Below are positions 33,874-41,556 of a stretch of 64,000 nt of DNA, piece after piece; the first letter of the stretch is position 1, and each line of letters begins with the position of its first letter. The notes below the pieces were generated by a model. It saw only the letters and a list, made by a program, of their open reading frames with translations. It was not told the DNA's origin and did not search any database. Source of the DNA: Pseudochrobactrum asaccharolyticum (GTDB lineage: Bacteria > Pseudomonadota > Alphaproteobacteria > Rhizobiales > Rhizobiaceae); the NCBI RefSeq assembly GCF_003314995.1, contig NZ_QNRH01000005.1:130633-194632 (forward strand), given 5' to 3'. The position numbers and the translations under genes were made by a program.

Positions 33874-34398
33874 TTAATCAATGTCACTGTCATTATCGCT
33901 ATGATTGTCAGCGGTATCATCCGCTGCCGGTTCATCAGACGTTGCTGTACGCAGCGGGCGACCGACCGAAGCTGCATTCAGATTATTTTCCATCCGCGCC
34001 AGTAATTTAAGCAGTACCTTGCGCTCTTTCTTTTCAAAGCCGCGCAGGCAATCTTTTTCAGTTTTGCGCACGAGTTTTTCAATTATGCGGATAACATCGT
34101 GCCCCTGCTCGGTCAGAAACACATGGGTCTGGCGTTGATCGCTGGCCGATGCCTGCTTGGTGACAAATCCCTGCGCCTGCAACCGGCTGATCGTTTTAGT
34201 TACTGTCGGCGGGCGCACGCCCAAACGCTGCGCCAGAACACCGGGCGGCAAACCATCTTCTTCAGCGAGCTTCAGTAAAACAGCATCCTGTCCGGCATAA
34301 AGCCCGTGTTCCAGCAGCCGTGTAGCCAGAACCGTCCGCATCATACGCGCACTATGTTGTAACGGCTGAAGAATACCGGCTTTCCCTGTCTTACTCAT
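33874..34398 (-). CDS. MarR-family transcriptional regulator with acidic tail
   Basis: 174-residue winged-helix regulator: helical dimer segments, the HTH around GVLAQRLGVRPPTVTKTISRL and the wing KQASASDQRQTHVFLTEQG. The last 20 residues are almost only Asp, Asn, Ser and Ala (EPAADDTADN, then HSDNDSDID), encoded by a GAT/AAT/AGT-rich low-complexity stretch. It is divergent from the creatininase gene with 194 bases between, which suggests it regulates that gene or itself; this is inferred. Confidence 0.88.
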   Translation of the reverse strand: MSKTGKAGILQPLQHSARMMRTVLATRLLEHGLYAGQDAVLLKLAEEDGLPPGVLAQRLGVRPPTVTKTISRLQAQGFVTKQASASDQRQTHVFLTEQGHDVIRIIEKLVRKTEKDCLRGFEKKERKVLLKLLARMENNLNAASVGRPLRTATSDEPAADDTADNHSDNDSDID

Positions 34399-34592
34399 AG
34401 TTATCCCATCTGCGCATATTATCTCTGATATATAACTTAATGGAATGCACTAGCACTGACAAGCAACAGTCTTACGACAAAACAGAACAGGAGAATCCAG
34501 TCAAATATGCCTTAAAGGCGTATTTAGAATAGCCGACACTCTTCTCAGCCGTTATGCTGCTCCCCTAGCTGCACAATCAGAGGAGAAATATT

Positions 34593-35438
34593 TTGCCGGA
34601 GATCGCCCAGCATACAAATTCCGCCCTTTCTGAAACCACGACGCAACCCGCAAGCCTTTTATCGGGAGAGACAGTGCAGGAAACCGTACCGGAAAATCTC
34701 ATCGCGGTACTGCCTCTGGGCGCGCATGAGCAGCATGGCCCTCATCTGCCGTTTGAAACAGATACGATAATTGCCGACGGCATTGCCGCGCGCCTAGCCG
34801 GTGCTCTTCCGGAACATATTACAGCCCGTTTCCTGACCACCGAACCGGTTGGCTATTCCATTGAGCATATGGATGTAGAAGGCAGCCGTACGCTGGCTTT
34901 TTCCGAAGCTGTGAACCGCTGGGTCGGCATTGGTGAAAATCTTTGTGCCGCCAATATCCGCAAACTGGTTATTCTCAATGCCCATGGCGGCAACTCCCCG
35001 CTTGCCACCATTGTCGCTACAGAATTGCGCGCACGTTTAGGCATGCTGGCTGTTGCAACCCACTGGACGCGGTTCGGCATTCCGGAAGAGCTGATCAGCC
35101 CCGAACAGAAACATCTGGATATTCACGCAGGCTATATTGAAACCTCAGTGATGCTGGCTTTAGCGCCGGAGCTTGTGCATATGGACAAGGCACAGAATTT
35201 CACCAATGTGCAGGGGCAGCTTATTGAAGATTATCAATATCTGCGTGCCTATGGCCCCCATGCTTTCGGCTGGATGATGAGTGATCTGAACAAACAGGGT
35301 GCCGCCGGCAATGCACTTCGCGCCAATGCGCAAGACGGTGAAAAGATCATCGCTCATGCTGTCAAAGGCCTTACTGGCTTAATGGAAGATGTGCATCGTT
35401 TCGACATCTCAGCCTTTGGCGAGGCTCCGGCACTTTGA
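34593..35438 (+). CDS. Creatininase-family amidohydrolase
   Basis: 281-residue protein of the creatinine amidohydrolase fold. Metal-binding motifs are visible: LGAHEQHGPHLPFETD, the NAHGGN motif and HAGYIETS. Family members include creatininase, MftE-type peptidases and the FAPy deaminase of riboflavin/folate-like pathways, so the substrate is open. The start is TTG 34593 with AGGAG eight bases upstream. The stop TGA (35436-35438) lies in the loop of a perfect 7-bp hairpin. Confidence 0.82.
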   Translation: MPEIAQHTNSALSETTTQPASLLSGETVQETVPENLIAVLPLGAHEQHGPHLPFETDTIIADGIAARLAGALPEHITARFLTTEPVGYSIEHMDVEGSRTLAFSEAVNRWVGIGENLCAANIRKLVILNAHGGNSPLATIVATELRARLGMLAVATHWTRFGIPEELISPEQKHLDIHAGYIETSVMLALAPELVHMDKAQNFTNVQGQLIEDYQYLRAYGPHAFGWMMSDLNKQGAAGNALRANAQDGEKIIAHAVKGLTGLMEDVHRFDISAFGEAPAL

Positions 35439-35463
35439 AAAGTGCGAACAATCGCACTGAGGT
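35430..35463 (+). repeat. Stop-codon hairpin and degenerate second copy
   Basis: GCACTTT-GA-AAAGTGC (35430-35445) contains the TGA stop of the creatininase gene. A second GCACTGAGGTG begins at 35454, 24 bases on. A third helix, AGTGCGA/TCGCACT (35441-35458), competes with both. This resembles the rpsU and argB arrays but is weaker. Confidence 0.45.
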
Positions 35464-35481
35464 GATTGCTCTATATAACCC

Positions 35482-35584
35482 GAGCAGTTTCAGGAAAAGT
35501 GGGAACCGGTTTTCCGTCCGAAACTGCGGCTAAAGAAATTAACAGAGCGTTTTTAACTGCCCGTTTCGAATTGAAACGCTCTGT
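35482..35584. repeat. Palindromic mosaic repeat, reverse orientation (copy 3)
   Basis: Right module AGCAGTTTC (35483-35491) ... GAAACTGC (35520-35527) with AAAAGTGGGAACCGGTTTT inside, linker GCTAAAGAAATTA, then left hairpin ACAGAGCGTTT ... AAACGCTCTGT (35542-35584). Same modules as copies 5 and 7, inverted. Confidence 0.8.
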
Positions 35585-35709
35585 ACACTGTTCTATAGAA
35601 TTACGGTTTCGCAGTTCTTATATGCACAAAGATTTCAACACAGACCGGCTTGGATTGAACATTTCCCCCGATCCGGTAAAAATTCTGACGATGAAGAGGC
35701 ACTCACCCC

Positions 35710-36873
35710 ATGAGCGATAGCCCAGCAGCAGATCAGGTTGCGTCCGCCGCAACCGAGTTCCCTAAAATTCCGGTAACAGTCCTGACCGGTTATCTCGGCT
35801 CCGGTAAAACCACCCTGCTCAACCGTATCCTCAGCGAGAACCACGGCAAACGTTATGCTGTGATTGTCAATGAATTCGGTGAAATCGGCATTGATAATGA
35901 TCTCATTGTCGAATCCGACGAAGAAATCTACGAAATGAACAATGGCTGCATTTGCTGCACCGTACGCGGCGACCTGATCCGCGTGGTTGAAGGCCTGATG
36001 CGTCGTCCGGGTCGTTTTGATGCGATTATCGTTGAGACCACCGGTCTTGCTGATCCGGTGCCGGTTGCCCAGACATTCTTTATGGATGATGATGTACGCG
36101 CAAAGACCCAGCTTGATGCTGTGGTTGCCCTCGTCGATGCCAAGCATCTGCCGCTGCGCCTGAAAGACAGTCAGGAAGCTGAAGACCAGATCGCTTTTGC
36201 CGATGTAGTTCTGCTCAATAAAACCGATCTGGTGAATGCGCAGGAACTGGCAAATGTGGAAGCCACCATCCGCGCAATTAATCCGCATGCCATTATTCAC
36301 CGTACCCAACGTGCAGAAATTGATCTGACCAAAGTGCTTGATCGCGGTGCGTTTGATCTGAAGCGTGCGCTCGATAATGATCCGCATTTCCTCGGCCATG
36401 ATCATCCGGATCATGTTTGCGGCCCTGACTGCGATCATGATCACGGGCACGGGCACGACCACGGACACCATCATCACGGGCATGACCATCATGGTCATCA
36501 TCACCACCATGATCACGATCATACCTGTGGCCCTGACTGTAACCATGATCACGATCATGGCCATGCTTCGGCCATTCACGATGTCACGGTTATGTCTGTC
36601 TCTTTGCGTACCGGTGAACTGGATGCCGCAAAATTCTTCCCGTGGATTCAGAATGTAACGCAGGTACAGGGCCCTGATATTCTCCGCCTTAAAGGCATTA
36701 TTGCCTTTGCCGAAGACGATGACCGCTACGTCGTACAAGGTGTACATATGATCATCGAAGGTGATCACCAGCGCCCGTGGAAACCGGATGAAAAACGCGA
36801 AAGCCGTCTGGTGTTTATCGGTCGTAACCTGAATGAGCAGGCACTGCGTTCCGGCTTCGAGAAATGTAAATAA
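35710..36873 (+). CDS. COG0523 (CobW-like) metal-chaperone GTPase with His-rich segment
   Basis: 387-residue G3E-family GTPase. Walker [10 protein letters not shown] lies at residues 27-35, the metal-binding CxCC motif at C80/C82/C83 ([10 protein letters not shown]), and NKTD for guanine specificity at about residue 177. Residues ~228-287 contain about 26 histidines and two HxCGPDCxHDH units, consistent with binding zinc or another transition metal. A CobW_C domain follows. The subfamily resembles zinc-homeostasis GTPases rather than cobalamin CobW, since no cob genes are nearby. I saw no clear Zur site upstream. The WD40 gene starts two bases after its stop. Confidence 0.88.
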   Translation: MSDSPAADQVASAATEFPKIPVTVLTGYLGSGKTTLLNRILSENHGKRYAVIVNEFGEIGIDNDLIVESDEEIYEMNNGCICCTVRGDLIRVVEGLMRRPGRFDAIIVETTGLADPVPVAQTFFMDDDVRAKTQLDAVVALVDAKHLPLRLKDSQEAEDQIAFADVVLLNKTDLVNAQELANVEATIRAINPHAIIHRTQRAEIDLTKVLDRGAFDLKRALDNDPHFLGHDHPDHVCGPDCDHDHGHGHDHGHHHHGHDHHGHHHHHDHDHTCGPDCNHDHDHGHASAIHDVTVMSVSLRTGELDAAKFFPWIQNVTQVQGPDILRLKGIIAFAEDDDRYVVQGVHMIIEGDHQRPWKPDEKRESRLVFIGRNLNEQALRSGFEKCK

Positions 36874-36875
36874 CC

Positions 36876-37850
36876 ATGCCGACGATTGCCCCTATTGATC
36901 TGGGAAGCCATTGCCTGAAAGCGGGCTTCCTCAATGATAATGCCTATTATGCACTGGCCGATGGTACACTCCATTGGCTGGACGAAGCCCATAAGACCGT
37001 CACCATGCATGATGGTTTGCTGTGCATCACACCAACGGCAGACAATAAAGCGCTGATCACCGGCGGTGAAGACGGCCGTATTTGTCAGACTGACGACAAG
37101 GGTAGTGTTCAGGAGCTGGCAGTTCTGCCACGCAAATGGATTACTGCTGTTGCCAGCGGCCCGCATGGCGCGGTGGCCTACGCATCCGGCCGTACTGCAT
37201 GGGTGCGTGAAGCCAATGGCAAAACGGCAGAATTTGCCCATGAGCGCAGTGTTGAAGGTGTGGCTTTCGCCCCCAAAGGCCTGCGCCTTGCCATTGCCCG
37301 CTATAATGGTGCGACATTGCATTGGGCAGGCACCACCGGCAAACCGGTTGATCTGGAATGGAAAGGTGCCCATACCGGCGTCATTTTTTCACCGGATGGC
37401 CGTTTTCTGATCACCACAATGCAGGAAAATGCCCTGCATGGCTGGCGCCTGGAAGACAACCGCAATATGCGCATGACCGGCTATCCGGCCAAGGTCAAAG
37501 ACTGGTCATGGAGCCCCAAAGGCAAATGGCTGGCGACCTCCGGCGCACCGGCGGCAATCGTCTGGCCGTTTGCAGGCAAAGATGGTCCGATGGGCAAAGC
37601 GCCGCTGGAGCTTGGCCTGCGCGGCGATACAATGGTTACAGCCGTCGCCTGCCATCCGGTCGAAGATATTGTAGCGGTCGGCTATCAGGACGGTATGGTG
37701 CTGTTGTGCCGCTTTGCCGATCAGAAAGAAGTGCTGCTGCGCCGTCCGGGCAAAGGTGCCATCAGCTCGATGGGCTGGGATAAAAGCGGCGAGCGCCTTG
37801 CTTATGGTTCAGAGAGCGGTGATTGCGGTCTCATCAATATCAAATGGTAA
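36876..37850 (+). CDS. WD40-repeat protein paired with the COG0523 GTPase
   Basis: 324-residue protein built of WD40-like blades (for example VEGVAFAPKGLRLAIARYNG, WSWSPKGKWLATSG and MGWDKSGERLAYGSESGD), predicted to form a beta propeller. It starts two bases after the GTPase stop, so the pair is almost certainly one transcription unit. The same pair occurs in other alphaproteobacteria, as I recall, and the propeller may be a partner or client of the metallochaperone. There is no signal peptide, so it is likely cytoplasmic. Confidence 0.8.
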   Translation: MPTIAPIDLGSHCLKAGFLNDNAYYALADGTLHWLDEAHKTVTMHDGLLCITPTADNKALITGGEDGRICQTDDKGSVQELAVLPRKWITAVASGPHGAVAYASGRTAWVREANGKTAEFAHERSVEGVAFAPKGLRLAIARYNGATLHWAGTTGKPVDLEWKGAHTGVIFSPDGRFLITTMQENALHGWRLEDNRNMRMTGYPAKVKDWSWSPKGKWLATSGAPAAIVWPFAGKDGPMGKAPLELGLRGDTMVTAVACHPVEDIVAVGYQDGMVLLCRFADQKEVLLRRPGKGAISSMGWDKSGERLAYGSESGDCGLINIKW

Positions 37851-37851
37851 T

Positions 37852-37885
37852 AAAAAAGGCGGTTTTGAAACCGCCTTTTTCTTTT
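37852..37885. terminator. Bidirectional terminator
   Basis: AAAAAAGGCGGTTT / AAACCGCCTTTTT (37852-37880) with T or A runs on both sides, between the convergent WD40 and esterase-like genes. Confidence 0.88.
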
Positions 37886-37888
37886 AAT

Positions 37889-38884
37889 TTATTTTGATTG
37901 ATCCAATGCCTGCCCACTAAGCGTAGCAGGTTCCTGTGCATCAGGCAGCGGTTTGGATTTATCAGCCTTATCTTTGACCTTCGGCGTCACAGCCTGTGAT
38001 ATTGCAGGCGTACCATCAGGCCCCTGCCCCGAGAACCATGCGGTCACCAGTGACACATCACGCTCGCCGATCATATGTCCTGCCTTAACAACACGGGCAT
38101 CAACCTTGGCACCGCTGCTACGCAGCAAATCCGACAAGGCCGGAGCAAAAGGCGCATACATTTTATCGTCAGCACCGGTCACCACCAGCACTTTAGCCTT
38201 GCTCAGATTAGCAACCGGCGTGTGATCCAACACCGGCATTGAACGCATCAATACGGCTTTCTTGACCAGATCCGGATGCAACATCATCGCCGCCGCCAGC
38301 AAATTCGCGCCATTGGAATAGCCGACAAAAGTCGTGCGGCTCAGATCAATCTGGTCGTCCTCAGACAGTTTCGTCAGAAACTGCACGAAAGCATCAGCCT
38401 CATGACGCACATCTTTCTGGTCGAATTTCACCGGTGTGATACGCGCATACCAGCGTGTGCGGCCTTCCTGCAGAACCCGTCCGCGAATGCCGAGCAATGT
38501 GGCACGCGGCCAAACCTTCTGTGCAAAAGGCACAAGGCTCCCCTCATCACCACCCGAACCATGCAGCAGCACAATCGTGTCGCCGCTGCCATTTTCCGGC
38601 TTGGTAAAGTGATAAACAAATTTTTGACTGCGGGAAATAACTTCTTTCGCCGCTTTGTCCGCATCTTTCGCTGCCTCATCAGCAGCTTTTTTCGGGTCAT
38701 GCATGATCACCCCCGCGCCTGCAGCAGGCGTCATAATATCGGATTTCTTGATAAAAGCCGCATTGCCTGACGCATTGTCAGATTGCGGTCGCTCAACCTG
38801 CGCAACAGCAATCTGCGGCAAAGCCGAAGCCAATGTAGCCGCCAAAATGACAGAAGCGGAGAAATTAAAGAGTTTGTTTACCAT
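37889..38884 (-). CDS. Exported alpha/beta hydrolase (carboxylesterase/phospholipase-like)
   Basis: 331 residues from ATG 38884, with a signal peptide (NFSASVILAATLASALP, cleavage near VAQ). After a linker rich in Ala, Lys and Asp comes the hydrolase domain: IVLLHGSGGDEGSL for the oxyanion hole, the nucleophile GYSNGA, the aspartate in TGADDKMY, and the histidine in AGHMIGERD. The last ~40 residues are Lys/Pro/Asp-rich. It resembles COG0400 esterases, but those are usually cytoplasmic and shorter. Substrate unknown. Confidence 0.78.
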   Translation of the reverse strand: MVNKLFNFSASVILAATLASALPQIAVAQVERPQSDNASGNAAFIKKSDIMTPAAGAGVIMHDPKKAADEAAKDADKAAKEVISRSQKFVYHFTKPENGSGDTIVLLHGSGGDEGSLVPFAQKVWPRATLLGIRGRVLQEGRTRWYARITPVKFDQKDVRHEADAFVQFLTKLSEDDQIDLSRTTFVGYSNGANLLAAAMMLHPDLVKKAVLMRSMPVLDHTPVANLSKAKVLVVTGADDKMYAPFAPALSDLLRSSGAKVDARVVKAGHMIGERDVSLVTAWFSGQGPDGTPAISQAVTPKVKDKADKSKPLPDAQEPATLSGQALDQSK

Positions 38885-39036
38885 AAGATAAATTTTGCCG
38901 GACAAATATTAAAATAATCTAACAAGTCGGTAAATTCATGCCGCAATACGACGAAAGACTTGTGCAACGGCTATGACAGTCACCTGCACGCAACCGGAAC
39001 CACCCATTAATGCGCAATCGCGGCGAAAACATGCCA

Positions 39037-39081
39037 TACATAATTATTTTAGTTTAATGGCAGATAATAAATAATTATGTA
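39037..39081. promoter_or_regulatory. 13-bp perfect inverted repeat upstream of the DUF4105 gene
   Basis: TACATAATTATTT (39037-39049) and AAATAATTATGTA (39069-39081), with a 19-base spacer, in the AT-rich region 36 bases before ATG 39117. It could be an operator for a dimeric regulator or an mRNA leader hairpin. Confidence 0.5.
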
Positions 39082-39116
39082 CAATAAACCGATCGTCCCA
39101 ACGAAAACGGAACCGC

Positions 39117-40154
39117 ATGACATACAAACCAGCTCTGATTTTTCTGACATTTCTGGCGCAAGCTTTTTTTAGTCTGGTTCTCATCATTATCACGATCTGG
39201 GGAAGTCTTGCACTTTATTACCAGCTCTCGGAATCTCGACTGATCACCTATGCAGTGATCGCTTTATGGGTAGTGATTGCTCTGGTTGCCTTCAGCACAA
39301 TCTGGTTCTCTGACCTGCAACATTATCGCAAACCCGCATTCATCGGCTTCGTCATTGTCTTCGCAGCCTTGCTGATATGGTGGCAGACGATCAAACCATC
39401 TCTGAACCGGGACTGGGCGCCGGAGGTTTCGCAAACCGTCACCGCTGAATATAATGACGACATGGTACGCCTCGATCACATCCGTGATTTTGACTGGCGC
39501 ACAGAGCAGGATTACACGATCAACTGGAAAAGCGCTGACTATGATCTGAGCAAAATTCAGAGCGTCGATCTGTTTCTCTCTTACTGGTCAAGTCCGGCCA
39601 TTGCCCACACTCTGGTCAGTTTCGGTTTTGAAGACGGGCGTCATGTCGTTTTCTCCGCTGAAATCCGCAAGAAACGAGGTCAGGCTTTCTCGGAAATCGG
39701 CGGTTTCTTCAAAGATTTTGAACTGGCGATGATCGCAGCAGAGGAAAGTGATATTGTCTATTTGCGCACCAATGTGCGTGGTGAGAGGGTTTATCGCTAT
39801 CACGTTGATATTGCGCCGGAACAGGCACGCCAGCTTTTCAGACTATATACCGATACCGGCAACCGCCTGAGCAAAGAGGCAGGCTTCTATAATACGCTGA
39901 CAGCCAATTGCACCACGGTCGTGTTTGATATGGCGCGTATTCTTGATCCGTCCATCGCCCTTGATTACCGCGTTTTGCTGTCGGGCTATCTGCCGGAATA
40001 TATGTTTGAAAAACAACTGATTGTGACAGCGGAGGATAATACGCAATCGATGCGCCTCAACGCCGATATCAGTGAACAGGCAAAGGGCAGCCGGGAAGGC
40101 TATTCACAACGTATCCGCACAATGGCCATGCCTCTGCCTCAGGCGGCAGAATAA
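39117..40154 (+). CDS. DUF4105-domain membrane protein
   Basis: 345-residue inner-membrane protein with three hydrophobic segments in residues 5-90, followed by a large, probably periplasmic domain. The DUF4105 hallmark YNTLTANCTTVVFD is present, whose Cys and neighbouring residues are the conserved core. The function of the family is unsettled; bacterial relatives have been linked to outer-membrane or surface-protein handling, but I would not assign a role. It is monocistronic and convergent with ridA. Confidence 0.8.
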   Translation: MTYKPALIFLTFLAQAFFSLVLIIITIWGSLALYYQLSESRLITYAVIALWVVIALVAFSTIWFSDLQHYRKPAFIGFVIVFAALLIWWQTIKPSLNRDWAPEVSQTVTAEYNDDMVRLDHIRDFDWRTEQDYTINWKSADYDLSKIQSVDLFLSYWSSPAIAHTLVSFGFEDGRHVVFSAEIRKKRGQAFSEIGGFFKDFELAMIAAEESDIVYLRTNVRGERVYRYHVDIAPEQARQLFRLYTDTGNRLSKEAGFYNTLTANCTTVVFDMARILDPSIALDYRVLLSGYLPEYMFEKQLIVTAEDNTQSMRLNADISEQAKGSREGYSQRIRTMAMPLPQAAE

Positions 40155-40191
40155 AAAAACCGGTGCCGCAGACATAAACCCGCGGCACCGG
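40153..40191 (-). terminator. Terminator of ridA
   Basis: CCGGTGCCGC / GCGGCACCGG (40160-40191), followed on the minus strand by TTTTTTTA. It overlaps the end of the DUF4105 gene and may slow rightward transcription as well. Confidence 0.8.
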
Positions 40192-40198
40192 AAACAAA

Positions 40199-40546
40199 TT
40201 AGTCGAGAGCAGCAGTAACGATGAACTCTACTTTGTAGCCGGATGTTGCCAGATGGGCAGAACCGGTTGCACGTGCCGGTGTGTTTGCTGGATCAACCCA
40301 TGCTTCCCACACAGCGTTCATTTCTGCGAAATCTTTCATGTCATCGAGCCAGATGATGGTCTGAAGGATCTTGGATTTGTCTGTACCGGCAACGGCCAGC
40401 AGACGATCAACTTCTGCCAGAGCAGTTTTGCACTGTTCGGTTACGCTGGCATTTTCTGTACCAACCTGACCGGCCAGATAAACAGTGTTGCCATGCACAA
40501 CTGCACCGCTCATGCGCTTGCCGGATTCGAAACGTTTAATGGACAT
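40199..40546 (-). CDS. RidA-family protein
   Basis: 115-residue YjgF/YER057c/UK114-fold protein. Family members hydrolyse reactive enamines/imines formed by PLP enzymes. Segments NTVYLAGQVG, ILQTIIWLDDMKDFAEMNAV and PARATGSAHLA fit the family; the arginine in PARAT is the usual substrate-binding residue of RidA-like proteins. ATG 40546 follows GAGAGGAAAA. Confidence 0.88.
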   Translation of the reverse strand: MSIKRFESGKRMSGAVVHGNTVYLAGQVGTENASVTEQCKTALAEVDRLLAVAGTDKSKILQTIIWLDDMKDFAEMNAVWEAWVDPANTPARATGSAHLATSGYKVEFIVTAALD

Positions 40547-40698
40547 AGTCTTTTCCTCTCATTTAAATTGGATGCGTGCTTTATAAGCGGCAAACAGCAC
40601 AAAGACTATTTGCAACGGTCAAGAAAACGAAAAAACAGCACATATTTTTTCAGATTTTCAGAAACATCTGCAGAACAGCCGAATATTGTGCTGCATTC

Positions 40699-40727
40699 TT
40701 GACTCAAAACCCGCCTGCATTTATAAG
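40699..40727 (+). promoter_or_regulatory. Probable sigma-70 promoter of rpmH-rnpA-yidC
   Basis: TTGACT (40699-40704) and TATAAG (40722-40727) with a 17-base spacer, 108 bases before the rpmH ATG. It is the best match to a housekeeping promoter that I found in the window. Confidence 0.55.
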
Positions 40728-40834
40728 CCGCCCCACGTTCAGGCATCATATGCAGGTCTTTAACAGACCGCGCCAGAACCAGCTCCTGTTAAAAAACAGA
40801 CTTAAGAAGGGCCGCACACCGCGGTATTAAACAA

Positions 40835-40969
40835 ATGAAGCGCACATATCAGCCATCTAAACTCGTCCGCAAGCGTCGTCACGGTTTCCGTACACGTATG
40901 GCAACACCAGGCGGTCGTAAAGTTATTGCAGCCCGCCGCGCACGCGGTCGTGGCAAGCTTTCTGCATAA
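40835..40969 (+). CDS. rpmH: 50S ribosomal protein L34
   Basis: 44-residue strongly basic protein ([20 protein letters not shown]... ending RGKLSA), a textbook L34. It is too short for most ORF thresholds but unmistakable, and lies directly upstream of rnpA as in nearly all bacteria. Its TAA stop overlaps the ATG of a six-residue ORF that leads into rnpA. Confidence 0.97.
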   Translation: MKRTYQPSKLVRKRRHGFRTRMATPGGRKVIAARRARGRGKLSA

Positions 40970-40992
40970 TGTTGCTCCGCGTGAAGCGGTGA
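40969..40992 (+). CDS. Six-residue bridging ORF between rpmH and rnpA (possible coupling peptide)
   Basis: ATG at 40969-40971 overlaps the rpmH stop (TAATG), encodes MLRVKR, and ends with TGA at 40990-40992, which overlaps the GTG start of rnpA (GTGA). Ribosomes leaving rpmH could thus be handed to rnpA through two one- to two-base overlaps. This is seen in sequence; translation is untested. Confidence 0.35.
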
Positions 40993-41351
40993 CACAACAA
41001 GCAAAAAAGCAGACCAAATCACTCCGCCTTCGCAAGAGAGCGGAGTTTTTGGCCGTTCGCACCGGAGAAAAACGTCGCGGTAAATATTTCCTGATGGAAG
41101 TCAAAACCCGCGATGAAGCGACCAGCAAACAGGCAAAAACCGGTGATACCCCGCGTATCGGTTTCACGGTTACAAAGAAGAACGGCAATGCCGTCATTCG
41201 CAACCGGATCCGCCGCCGCCTGAAAGCTGCCGCTGCCCTCAGCGAGGCCGTAATGGCTCCGCAAACCGATTATGTCATAGTTGCACGCAGGGAAGCACTA
41301 AATGCCCCCTTCAGTGCGCTGACCAGAGAACTCAACAGGCGGTTTAAATAG
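40989..41351 (+). CDS. rnpA: Ribonuclease P protein component
   Basis: 120 residues from GTG 40989. The basic protein cofactor of RNase P, which processes tRNA 5' ends. Conserved motifs are [15 protein letters not shown] at the N-terminus and the RNR-type signature [13 protein letters not shown]. The frame is open to an ATG at 40926 inside rpmH, but the GTG gives the length seen in relatives, so I prefer it; the local ribosome binding site is weak, consistent with coupling from upstream. 205 bases separate it from yidC. Confidence 0.9.
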   Translation: MTQQAKKQTKSLRLRKRAEFLAVRTGEKRRGKYFLMEVKTRDEATSKQAKTGDTPRIGFTVTKKNGNAVIRNRIRRRLKAAAALSEAVMAPQTDYVIVARREALNAPFSALTRELNRRFK

Positions 41352-41556
41352 CTGCCTGTCAAAATAGGCCTGAATTATGATGTCTGAGCGTTCGCTTTTC
41401 TGAACAGCTCGTATTATAAGGCAGGCACTTAACTCTGACAGGTATGGGGCATAATCTGCACAACGCTCTGTCAGCCAGCATATTACAGGAAAAGGCAGCG
41501 CAGCCCCGCTGATGCCGCTCTACTTGTAATGAACTGACAGGAACCAGGACCCGTCA

